From: Candidatus Latescibacterota bacterium
Lineage (GTDB): Bacteria > JAAXHH01 > JABIQT01
Direction: 5' to 3'
DNA: 9,275 bases
Assembly: GCA_018667995.1 (NCBI GenBank)
Contig: JABIQT010000529.1
Location: forward strand, 1-9,275
The position numbers and the translations under genes are program-made. Shown here piece by piece: positions 1 to 6,116 of the stretch. Each line of letters opens with the position of its first letter. Within the stretch, counting starts at the first letter, position 1. The notes beneath the pieces are model-generated. The model searched no databases, had not been told where the DNA came from, and worked only from the letters and a program-made list of their open reading frames with translations.

Positions 1-294
1 GGCAGAATAGTCTGCTGCGTCCTGCTGTCCAAAATCGTCTACAAACTGAGGTTTGGGACGCATCCAAAACGCGAAGCTTACGGTGGCGATATTTCACAGG
101 ACGGGAAGCTCGCCACCCGGTTCAGTGAGACGGAAATCGAAACACTCTGGCAGCGATTCTCGGAGTTGGACCAGGCAATCCAATCCGAGGGTGAGCAATT
201 CGTGCCTGGATTCCAGTCAGGTCCCATGAAGTACAATTTCAATGACATGCCACCGAATTTTGGACTCTCAGAATTCATGGCAAGCTGGGCCTGA
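1..294 (+). CDS. C-terminal part of an unrecognised protein (5' truncated)
   Basis: An open + frame runs from the first base to a TGA at 292-294 and encodes the last 97 residues of a protein whose start lies outside the window. I do not recognise the family. The visible part begins with a short hydrophobic stretch (IVCCVLLSKIVYKL, about residues 3-16). A charged, probably helical segment follows (SETEIETLWQRFSELDQAI, about 44-62), and the tail is rich in Phe, Pro and Met (PMKYNFNDMPPNFGLSEF). The C-terminal half distantly recalls the end of some oxygenase alpha subunits, but I would not assign it on that basis. It ends 38 nt before the next gene on the same strand, so the two may be co-transcribed. 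An overlapping minus-strand frame (78-278) shows no family features and was discarded. That the frame is coding is fairly likely; its function is unknown. Confidence 0.6.
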   Translation, partial: GRIVCCVLLSKIVYKLRFGTHPKREAYGGDISQDGKLATRFSETEIETLWQRFSELDQAIQSEGEQFVPGFQSGPMKYNFNDMPPNFGLSEFMASWA

Positions 295-332
295 CCAAGC
301 CGTCCAGACTACCACAACAGTATGAGGATTAT

Positions 333-1454
333 ATGAAGATCACATCCGTTAGCATTTGGACCGTAATAGTACCAACTATTCCTGGCAGGGTGCACAGCCC
401 AGAGTATGTATCAGATACGGGATGGGATCAGGTTCCGAAGCATCTCATTCGTATCAATACGGATACCGAGTACTCGGGCCTGGGGGAAACTGGAAGAGGA
501 ATGCAGATCGAGCAAGTCCGGGAGGGTGCGCAGAAAATCGTCGGTAAGGATCCCGAGGCGCTCGTGCTGCAGGACATATTTGGAAGTGCTTCCGATGGCT
601 CGGAGGACGTCCCCAAGGTAGGAACAGGCCCATCATACGACGCTTATGAAATGGCCGTGATGGACCTGGTAGGACATATCCGTGGCCTACCTGTACATAG
701 TTTGCTGGGCGGGGCCGCGAGGAGTCGGGTACGGGCTGACTACTGGATGGGGCACCAAACCCCGGAGGACGGAAAGAGAGCGGTGGCTCGAGCTCTCGAG
801 CACGGATTCAAGGGAGTCAAAATCAAGTGCCGAATTCAGGAACCCATGTACGAACGCCTGAAAGCCATGCGGGAGGTAGGTGGACCGGAATTCAAAGTGA
901 CGGTCGATCCGAATGAGAGATTCTTTACGGCGGAACAGGCCATAGAACTTGCCCTGCAGCTTGAACCACTGGGAAACGTGGAGGTATTCGAGGATCCGAT
1001 TCCTAAAACGGATATAGAAGGTTACGAGAAAATTCATGAGGCCATTCCGTTTCCCCTGGCAATGCACCTGGGCGACGGACCGGGCATCATACGCGCTCTG
1101 CAGGCAGATGCCGGACGGGGAGTAGTCGACTGTGTGAATTTGGGAGGTAGCCTCTTCGGCTACCAACGAAACGCAGCGGTTGCAGCTGCTGCCAACCTGC
1201 CCTGCTGGCACGGCTCAGGCAATGATCTCGGGATCTGTGATACGTCCTTCGTGCATGCCGCCGCCGCAGCCCCCAATTGCACCATGGCCTCGGACTTTGT
1301 AGGAAGCTGGACCAGAGAGGACGACCTGATTGTGGAGCCCATCGAATTCGTCGACGGATATGTCCCTACGCCTATGAAGCCGGGCTTGGGTTGCGAACTC
1401 GACCTGAAGGCATTGCAGAAGTATACGCAGTCGTATGAGGAGGCGACCGCGTGA
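333..1454 (+). CDS. Enolase-superfamily protein (mandelate racemase/muconate lactonizing type), divergent active site
   Basis: A 373-residue protein with the usual length and layout of the mandelate racemase/muconate lactonizing enzyme group: an N-terminal capping domain (about 1-125) and a (beta/alpha)7 barrel (about 130-350). Members take a proton from the carbon next to a carboxylate, with Mg2+ stabilising the enolate, and go on to dehydrate, epimerise or cycloisomerise acid substrates in the cytoplasm. Visible residues are a K-x-K pair at strand 2 (K163, K165), a metal-ligand Asp in VDPNE (D192) and Glu in FEDP (E220). The third ligand, normally Glu in a T/L-G-E motif, is not present: the matching stretch reads AMHLGD, so D248 or H245 would have to serve. 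The strand-7 region reads CWHGSGNDLGI, giving H293 as a candidate base. A TGAGGA ribosome site at 323-328 supports the ATG. Its end overlaps the VOC gene by 4 nt. Family assignment is firm; the reaction is not known. Confidence 0.9.
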   Translation: MKITSVSIWTVIVPTIPGRVHSPEYVSDTGWDQVPKHLIRINTDTEYSGLGETGRGMQIEQVREGAQKIVGKDPEALVLQDIFGSASDGSEDVPKVGTGPSYDAYEMAVMDLVGHIRGLPVHSLLGGAARSRVRADYWMGHQTPEDGKRAVARALEHGFKGVKIKCRIQEPMYERLKAMREVGGPEFKVTVDPNERFFTAEQAIELALQLEPLGNVEVFEDPIPKTDIEGYEKIHEAIPFPLAMHLGDGPGIIRALQADAGRGVVDCVNLGGSLFGYQRNAAVAAAANLPCWHGSGNDLGICDTSFVHAAAAAPNCTMASDFVGSWTREDDLIVEPIEFVDGYVPTPMKPGLGCELDLKALQKYTQSYEEATA

Positions 1455-1870
1455 AAACACAGCCGCCATCTCCAATCCGCGGCCTGGGCGAGATCGCACT
1501 TCGTGTAGAAAATCTGGACGTGATGCAGCAATTCTACGAAAATGTGGTCGGCCTGGAGCTATTGCGCCGCTTCGACGATAGCGCTTTCTTTCGTATCGCG
1601 GAAGGTTACGGTGGCCATGTTCAGGTTCTCGCTCTGTTCGATAGATCGAGCGATCCCAATTACCAAGGATTGCGTGCGGCGCACTCTACCGTAGATCATT
1701 TGGCATTTGAGATAGACCTGGAAGACTATGCGGCTGAGAAACAGCGTCTGAAGAACCTTGGCATGGAGATCAGGACTGCCGAACACGATTGGGTTCACTG
1801 GCGTTCCGTCTACGTATACGACCCTGAAGGAAATAACGTGGAATGGGTCTGCTATGACCGGAAAGTTTAG
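1451..1870 (+). CDS. VOC/glyoxalase-fold protein
   Basis: A 139-residue protein starting with GTG, whose first four bases (GTGA) overlap the stop of the preceding enolase-superfamily gene. This arrangement suggests translational coupling. The sequence shows two beta-alpha-beta-beta-beta modules of the vicinal oxygen chelate fold: ALRVENLDVMQQFYENVVGL (about 16-35) in the first and DHLAFEID plus YVYDPEGNNVEWV (82-89, 121-133) in the second. The DPEGN turn is the hallmark of the glyoxalase/extradiol dioxygenase/fosfomycin-resistance superfamily. Candidate metal ligands are H83 and E131 in module two and H56 or Q58 in module one. The first-strand position that is often His is E14 here (GEIALRV). 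Such proteins are usually metal-dependent isomerases, lyases or dioxygenases on small molecules. The tight coupling implies it works on a compound made or used by its neighbour. Fold assignment is strong; the activity is unassigned. Confidence 0.88.
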   Translation: MKTQPPSPIRGLGEIALRVENLDVMQQFYENVVGLELLRRFDDSAFFRIAEGYGGHVQVLALFDRSSDPNYQGLRAAHSTVDHLAFEIDLEDYAAEKQRLKNLGMEIRTAEHDWVHWRSVYVYDPEGNNVEWVCYDRKV

Positions 1871-1908
1871 AACCACACGACTATCCCGATTCGGGAAGAG
1901 GAGAACGC

Positions 1909-2520
1909 ATGCGTGTAGTAGTGGTTGGTTGTGAGTATTCAGGGGTAACGACGTTGATCAATGGGATTAATGAATGGGGGAATTCCCGTGGGGTACACCA
2001 CCACTTGGATGACCATTTTACCATTCCAGATGCGTACCATTTGAGCCAGGATGAACAATCAGCGATGCTAAGTATGTTACCGGCCATCAAAGAACGATTT
2101 CAGCGCTTTCAGCTCGTCTATCATGTGCGACTCCTCCATAGGTTCGAACACATACTTCTAGGGGGCTTCCACATAGAAGAGATGGTCTATGGGCCAAGGT
2201 ATTACTATCCTGGAATCAATATTGAGGTACGGGAATATGAGCCGGAGATGCCCGATGATACCATCCTCGTTCATTTAACGGCTTCCGCAGAGAAACTCCA
2301 GGAACGTATGCGGTCGGATCCACATCCACACCAACTCGTGGGCGAAGGAGATGTGCCGGAGATACTTGGGCGCTTTGAGGAAGAAGTCCGTCTGTCGTGG
2401 ATAAGTCGCAAGGTAAAAATCGACACCACAGAGTGTACGCCCGGCCAACTACTCGACGCCTTTCTGAGCGAATCTCAACCGCTCCTGAATAACCGTGACA
2501 TGCTGACCAGACTCGCTTGA
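1909..2520 (+). CDS. P-loop kinase-like protein with degenerate Walker A
   Basis: A 203-residue protein that begins with a strand and loop, VVVVGCEYSGVTTL, matching the nucleotide-binding P-loop of NMP/nucleoside kinases (GxxxxGKT/S) except that the invariant Lys is Val (G7...G12-V13-T14-T15). Other kinase-like elements follow: an acidic pair in a histidine cluster (HHHLDDHF, 30-37), a conserved-looking GGFHIEEMVYGPRYY (85-99), and LVHLTASAEKLQERMRSDP (120-138). The last resembles the strand plus Arg-rich lid of thymidylate-kinase-like enzymes. The length fits a single small-kinase domain. A GAGGAG ribosome site (1898-1903) lies 5 nt before the ATG. The gene sits between the VOC gene and the second enolase-superfamily gene, with 38 and 116 nt gaps. 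It may bind a nucleotide or a phosphorylated ligand, or be an inactive paralogue. The fold is inferred from motifs only, and no specific function is claimed. Confidence 0.75.
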   Translation: MRVVVVGCEYSGVTTLINGINEWGNSRGVHHHLDDHFTIPDAYHLSQDEQSAMLSMLPAIKERFQRFQLVYHVRLLHRFEHILLGGFHIEEMVYGPRYYYPGINIEVREYEPEMPDDTILVHLTASAEKLQERMRSDPHPHQLVGEGDVPEILGRFEEEVRLSWISRKVKIDTTECTPGQLLDAFLSESQPLLNNRDMLTRLA

Positions 2521-2624
2521 TCCCATCCTTCGGATCGGAGGACGGCCCCACTTCATACGGAGCCAATCACGGTCGTGATGCAGCATACGAGAGCATAGAT
2601 ATTCTCCATATCCGTACAAATCTT

Positions 2625-2628
2625 GGAG
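2625..2628 (+). promoter_or_regulatory. Ribosome-binding site deciding the start of the second enolase-superfamily gene
   Basis: GGAG lies 8 nt before the ATG at 2637. It favours this start over an in-frame TTG at 2517 that would overlap the preceding stop and add 40 residues with no resemblance to the family. The chosen start gives MKITSV, the same first six residues as the other enolase-superfamily protein in the window. Confidence 0.6.
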
Positions 2629-2636
2629 TTGGACAA

Positions 2637-3764
2637 ATGAAAATAACGTCTGTCAAATCGGTTCTACTGACGCCCTTCCCCTGGGTCCTTGTCAAAGTAA
2701 AAACCGATGAGGGAATCACAGGTATTGGTGAGGCCTACCACGGCGCCGGCGTCCATCACATCGCCGTAGACGGGAGATTGACAAGGGTTCTTCTGGGACA
2801 GGATCCGCGCAATGTCGACAAACTGTTTCGTGATATGATGAAGTGCATGTCGGCTTCGGGATTCTACCAGGGGGCGGTCATGAGTGCCATCAGCGGCATC
2901 GAGATGGCGCTATGGGATATAACGGGACAGGCCATTGGTACTCCGATCTGGCAGCTTCTCGGCGGTAAATTCCGCGACAAGATCCGCATGTATAACGATT
3001 GTCATGCGGGCGCAGAGGAGACACCTGAATCCTATGCGGACACGGCTCGGGCGGCTGAAGCCCGTGGATTCGACGCCATAAAATTCGATATAGATCCGCG
3101 ACCATCCCAACGCGACAAATACAACCGCTGCATTAGCAATAACGATATCGCGCACTTTGTTGAAGTCGTAACTGCCATGCGAGAGGCGCTCGACCCCAAT
3201 ACAGATCTGGCCATTGACGCACACTGGAATTACGCCCCCTCCGACATTCTCAAGGTGGCCTATGCCTTCGAAGATCTTGATCTTCTATGGCTCGAAGATC
3301 CGACGCCGCCGGAAAATGTCGAGGCCATGGCAAAGGTCACCCAGTCTACACGCACACCTATCTGCACGGGTGAGAACTTCTATACGCGATATGGTTTTCG
3401 TGAGTTAATACAGAACCAGGCTGCAGATATCGTCTCACCTGACATGGCCAAGGCTGGTGGTTTGCTGGAGGGACGTCGCATCGCAGATATGGCGGACATG
3501 TATTACATTCCGCTGGCACCTCACAATATATGTGGTCCCATCGGCACCGTCCACATGAGCCATGTATGCGCCGCATCCCCCAATTTCCTGGCACTCGAAT
3601 TTCACCATCTTGACAATGAGATCTGGAATACACTAACGGTGGAAAGGGACCTCATTACAGACGGGCACATGGATGTCACTACCACGCCTGGACTGGGTGT
3701 AACGCTTGATGAGGAAGTCGCCAGACAGGTCACTCAGGAGGACCTAGGTTTCTTTGACGACTAA
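2637..3764 (+). CDS. Mandelate racemase/galactonate dehydratase-type enolase-superfamily enzyme
   Basis: A 375-residue protein close in length and motif order to D-galactonate dehydratase (DgoD) and related acid-sugar dehydratases. The capping domain carries DEGITGIGEA (24-33) and the GxxMSAISGIEMALWDITG-like helix (79-97). The barrel shows KFD (149-151), the metal ligands D194 (IDAHWNY), E220 (WLEDP) and E246 (TGEN), a His after the first ligand (H196) as in galactonate dehydratases, and the Asp-His dyad D269 (SPD) and H296 (APHN). LEFH (320-323) closes the active site. This is a complete catalytic set, so an active Mg2+-dependent dehydratase of a sugar acid to a 2-keto-3-deoxy acid is the best guess. 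A racemase or epimerase is possible. The substrate cannot be told from sequence, because the capping-domain loops that set it vary widely. A 133-nt gap separates it from the PhyH gene downstream. Confidence 0.92.
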   Translation: MKITSVKSVLLTPFPWVLVKVKTDEGITGIGEAYHGAGVHHIAVDGRLTRVLLGQDPRNVDKLFRDMMKCMSASGFYQGAVMSAISGIEMALWDITGQAIGTPIWQLLGGKFRDKIRMYNDCHAGAEETPESYADTARAAEARGFDAIKFDIDPRPSQRDKYNRCISNNDIAHFVEVVTAMREALDPNTDLAIDAHWNYAPSDILKVAYAFEDLDLLWLEDPTPPENVEAMAKVTQSTRTPICTGENFYTRYGFRELIQNQAADIVSPDMAKAGGLLEGRRIADMADMYYIPLAPHNICGPIGTVHMSHVCAASPNFLALEFHHLDNEIWNTLTVERDLITDGHMDVTTTPGLGVTLDEEVARQVTQEDLGFFDD

Positions 3765-3808
3765 AGAACTGATGCGTGTCATTGTCGTGCTTTCGCACAT
3801 TACCTCTT

Positions 3809-3828
3809 AGACTGACCGCCTGCAGTCT
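3809..3828. repeat. Inverted repeat after the second enolase-superfamily gene
   Basis: AGACTG and CAGTCT form a perfect 6-bp dyad around an 8-nt loop. It could extend by one wobble and one A-T pair. It lies 45 nt after the stop of the enolase-superfamily gene and 69 nt before the PhyH start. No T-run follows on either strand, so it does not look like an intrinsic terminator. It may be a weak transcript-end structure, an operator, or chance. Nothing else stands out in the 133-nt gap. Confidence 0.3.
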
Positions 3829-3897
3829 GAAAACCGGAACACACTCTTCAATACCATATTACCACCCGGTACATTCGCCAGATCAGGGAGTTCTTGA

Positions 3898-4659
3898 ATG
3901 ACTGAGCCGTCCATGATTCCACAACACATGAATCCCTCTCTCACTCCGGAACTCAGTCGTGAGGTCGCCTACTTTCTCAAGTGGGGTTACCTCGTGGTGG
4001 AAGACGCAATCTCTCTGGATCAAGTCGAGACACTGCGAACGGCTCTGGATGCTGCATTTGGCGGTCAGGAGAAATCCGAACGGCAGGAAGGCCAGTTCAT
4101 TCATCAGCTACTGGAGGAGGATGATCGCTTTGCTTTCCTCCTGGACAATCCGACCGTCATGCTTCGCATGAATGCGATTCTCGGAAACTGTGTTCAGCTA
4201 CACAGTGCCACGGCTCGCGTGACTTCCCCGGGCGCCAATGAGCAGAGCTGGCACCGCGACGGCCCCTGGCCCATGGACCCCGATGGTACGCCCTATGGTA
4301 GCACACCCGGACAAATCAATTGTGGTTACTTCCTCGACGAATTGACCACAGAGAATGGCCCCATAGCCATCGTACCAGGCAGTCACCGAGCCCTGTTTCG
4401 CCCTCCGGAGGGCCACCCCACCTTCCCTGACGAGAAGATTGTATTCGCCAAACCGGGCCAGGCCGTGATGTTTGATGGTTGGCTCTACCATCGTGGCATG
4501 GCCAACAACTCGGAGATCTGCCGCCGAGTGTGTCTGATGTGCTACCAGAATGCCTGGATGAAATCCCGCGAACCCTTTGACGGGCCCCGAGTGACCGCGT
4601 TGCGTGAGAACGGTTCCCCCGAACAGAAACTGTTGCTGGGTGGCATAGAGAAATGGTAA
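3898..4659 (+). CDS. Phytanoyl-CoA dioxygenase (PhyH) family Fe(II)/2-oxoglutarate oxygenase
   Basis: A 253-residue cytoplasmic protein with the PhyH double-stranded beta-helix. The N-terminal FLKWGYLVVEDAISLDQVETLR (26-47) is the typical entry motif. The iron facial triad is visible as H119-x-D121 in SWHRDGPW plus H198 in GWLYHRGMANNS, and an Arg in ICRRVCLM (R209 or R210) would hold the 2-oxoglutarate carboxylate. ENGPIAIVPGSHR (152-164) is the characteristic turn before the second half. The family hydroxylates, halogenates or otherwise oxidises small molecules with O2 and 2-oxoglutarate; bacterial members are rarely true phytanoyl-CoA hydroxylases. An AGGGAG site at 3885-3890, 7 nt before the ATG, supports the start. 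The amidohydrolase follows after 19 nt, so the two are probably co-transcribed and may act on one substrate. The family is secure and an active enzyme is likely; the substrate is unknown. Confidence 0.92.
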   Translation: MTEPSMIPQHMNPSLTPELSREVAYFLKWGYLVVEDAISLDQVETLRTALDAAFGGQEKSERQEGQFIHQLLEEDDRFAFLLDNPTVMLRMNAILGNCVQLHSATARVTSPGANEQSWHRDGPWPMDPDGTPYGSTPGQINCGYFLDELTTENGPIAIVPGSHRALFRPPEGHPTFPDEKIVFAKPGQAVMFDGWLYHRGMANNSEICRRVCLMCYQNAWMKSREPFDGPRVTALRENGSPEQKLLLGGIEKW

Positions 4660-4665
4660 CCGACC

Positions 4666-4670
4666 GGAGG
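4666..4670 (+). promoter_or_regulatory. Ribosome-binding site deciding the amidohydrolase start
   Basis: A strong GGAGG lies 8 nt before the ATG at 4679. An upstream in-frame GTG at 4670 would use the last base of this site as its first base and so has no ribosome site of its own. The ATG, giving MAYDLLIKGG, is therefore chosen. It also matches the usual first strand of amidohydrolases. Confidence 0.75.
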
Positions 4671-4678
4671 TGAAACGG

Positions 4679-5842
4679 ATGGCCTACGACTTGCTGATAA
4701 AGGGTGGGATTCTTGTAGATCCGGCTCAGAATCTCCACGAACGCAAGGATGTTGCTTTTTCGCAGGGCAGTGTCGCGGCGGTTGAAAATAACATCTCTCC
4801 GAATGAGTCCAGAGAGACCGTGCAAGCCGACGGACATCTCGTCACTCCGGGACTGATAGACCTTCACGTGCATGTATTCCCCGGTGTGAGCCATTTTGGA
4901 ATTGATCCAGATACAACCTGTCTGTCACGTGGCGCCACCACAGTAGTCGATGCCGGCTCGGCAGGGGCAGATACGTTTCCAGGATTCCGAAAATACGTAA
5001 TCGAGATCAGTGACACTCGAATTCTCGCTCAGCTGAACATCTCCTCCCAAGGTATGCTATCAGCCGACATAGGAGAGTTTGAGATTCCGGAATATGCAAA
5101 TGTGGAAAAGGCCCTCGCAATGATTGAAGACAATCGAGATCTGATTCTGGGCATTAAGGTGAGACTGACCAGAGGAAGCATTGTCAGTGAACGTTCTGGC
5201 ATGACTCCGCTTCATAAAGCCCGTGAAGCCGCCGATGCGGCAGGGCTCCCCATAATGATCCACCCACAGGACGCATGGTGCGACTCAATTGACGACATTT
5301 TGAATGTGATGAAGAGAGGGGATATACTCACGCACTGCTATCATGGCAGCCGGTGTGGTATTATGGATGGTGGGGGACGCATTCGGGATTCGGTATTTGA
5401 CGCACTGGAGCGAGGTATCGTTTTCGATGTGGGGCATGGAGCTGGCTCCTTCAATTGGAAAACTGTGGAATCAGCGATGGAACAGGGCGTCCTGCCGACC
5501 TCCATTTCATCCGATCTGCACATCTACAACGTGGATGGACCAGTTTACGACCTGGCATCGGTTGTCACTAAATTCCTTCACTTGGGCATGTCGCTCGACG
5601 ATGCCCTATCGCGTGTGACCAACGTTCCAGCCGATATCATTCATATGCCGGGCCAGATTGGAACCCTCGCACCCGGCTCCTGGGGAGATGCCGTCGTCTT
5701 CGAGTTGCGTACCGGCACGTACCAATTGGATGATTCCAGTGGTGAATCGAGAACAGGCAGTCACAGGCTCGTACCTCTAATGGTCATCAAAAGCGGATCC
5801 GTTTACCGGAATCACAACCAGGCAATAGACGACAGAAATTGA
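4679..5842 (+). CDS. Amidohydrolase/deacetylase-family metal-dependent hydrolase (cog3964-like)
   Basis: A 387-residue amidohydrolase-superfamily enzyme. The N-terminal beta-sandwich strand DLLIKGGILVDP (4-15) leads into a TIM barrel with the binuclear metal site: H63-x-H65 in LIDLHVHV, K160 in GIKVRL as the likely carboxylated bridging lysine, H195 in MIHPQ, H219 in LTHCYHG and D279 in SSDLH. The C-terminal part (GTLAPGSWGDAVVFEL, about 328-343) rejoins the sandwich. The combination GIKVRL, MTPLHKAREAADAAGLPIMIHPQ-like and THCYHG is that of the amidohydrolase/deacetylase group (cog3964) often misnamed dihydroorotase. From memory, Atu3266 of this group hydrolyses the ester of acetyl-(R)-mandelate, so an ester or N-acyl hydroxy/amino acid is a fair guess here. 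The last ~35 residues are polar and may be variable. It lies 19 nt after the PhyH gene and closes the left gene set. An intact, probably active enzyme. Confidence 0.92.
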   Translation: MAYDLLIKGGILVDPAQNLHERKDVAFSQGSVAAVENNISPNESRETVQADGHLVTPGLIDLHVHVFPGVSHFGIDPDTTCLSRGATTVVDAGSAGADTFPGFRKYVIEISDTRILAQLNISSQGMLSADIGEFEIPEYANVEKALAMIEDNRDLILGIKVRLTRGSIVSERSGMTPLHKAREAADAAGLPIMIHPQDAWCDSIDDILNVMKRGDILTHCYHGSRCGIMDGGGRIRDSVFDALERGIVFDVGHGAGSFNWKTVESAMEQGVLPTSISSDLHIYNVDGPVYDLASVVTKFLHLGMSLDDALSRVTNVPADIIHMPGQIGTLAPGSWGDAVVFELRTGTYQLDDSSGESRTGSHRLVPLMVIKSGSVYRNHNQAIDDRN

Positions 5843-5851
5843 ACCAGGGCA

Positions 5852-5864
5852 CGAGTTCAACTCG
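5852..5864. repeat. Small dyad just after the amidohydrolase stop
   Basis: CGAGTT and AACTCG flank a single C, a 6-bp dyad beginning 9 nt past the stop. As RNA it would fold only as a 4-bp stem with a 5-nt loop. No T-run follows, so it is a poor terminator. It may be chance. Confidence 0.2.
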
Positions 5865-5917
5865 GACTACCCAAATCCGATACATATCTGTCCTCCTAAG
5901 AACCACAGAATATGGCG

Positions 5918-5941
5918 TATGAGCCCTGTATATGGCTCATA
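5918..5941. repeat. Perfect 8-bp inverted repeat in the long intergenic gap
   Basis: TATGAGCC (5918-5925) and GGCTCATA (5934-5941) form a perfect dyad with an 8-nt AT-rich centre (CTGTATAT). It sits about 75 nt after the amidohydrolase stop and 175 nt before the rmlA start, in the longest gene-free stretch of the window (5843-6116). The next bases (ACTATCCCC) contain no T-run, so it is not a canonical Rho-independent terminator. A protein-binding operator, a transcript-stabilising hairpin, or a T-less terminator are all possible. The rest of the gap holds a TTGACA box and no credible ORF of its own. Confidence 0.45.
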
Positions 5942-5980
5942 ACTATCCCCTTCGGTGTGCAACACTATTCCAATATCTTC

Positions 5981-6009
5981 TTGACATATAAGCGTTTGCG
6001 CGCTTGATT
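5981..6009 (+). promoter_or_regulatory. Candidate promoter before rmlA
   Basis: A perfect TTGACA (5981-5986) is followed 17 nt later by TTGATT (6004-6009), which matches only three of six bases of the -10 consensus. The spacer contains a 5-bp dyad (AAGCG 5990-5994, CGCTT 6001-6005). If used, transcription would start roughly 100 nt before the TTG start of rmlA. The -35 box and its position after a gap between unrelated gene sets favour it; the poor -10 argues against. Confidence 0.3.
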
Positions 6010-6102
6010 TTAGGTCTTTGGCCCTTTGAATGTGATATGGATCATAGGTGTCATATTGAATCGTCCTTATGTTATGCAGAGGACACCGCAAACGATCTTT
6101 AT

Positions 6103-6107
6103 GGAGG
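6103..6107 (+). promoter_or_regulatory. Ribosome-binding site deciding the TTG start of rmlA
   Basis: GGAGG lies 9 nt before TTG at 6117. The protein then begins [13 protein letters not shown] directly after the initiator, exactly as RmlA proteins do. The longer reading from an ATG at 6069 would add 16 residues unlike the family and has no such site in front. Confidence 0.75.
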
Positions 6108-6116
6108 CATTCTGAA

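Noticed and set aside
687-1211. 174-codon minus-strand open frame inside the first enolase-superfamily gene
   Set aside because: It is fully overlapped by a confidently identified gene on the other strand and shows no domain motifs; it is a shadow frame.
1884-1896. TCCCGA-T-TCGGGA dyad before the kinase-like gene
   Set aside because: With a 1-nt centre it folds only as a short weak hairpin next to the ribosome site; nothing supports an operator or terminator role.
2519-2536. GATCC...GGATC dyad overlapping the stop of the kinase-like gene
   Set aside because: Only 5 bp with an 8-nt loop and no T-run after it; expected by chance.
2517-2636. Upstream TTG start overlapping the previous stop (TTGA), adding 40 residues to the second enolase-superfamily protein
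   Set aside because: The extra residues do not resemble the family, and a GGAG lies 8 nt before the ATG at 2637, which gives the typical MKIT beginning.
4316-4894. 192-codon minus-strand open frame across the PhyH/amidohydrolase junction
   Set aside because: Both + strand genes here are clear by catalytic motifs; the minus frame has no recognisable features.
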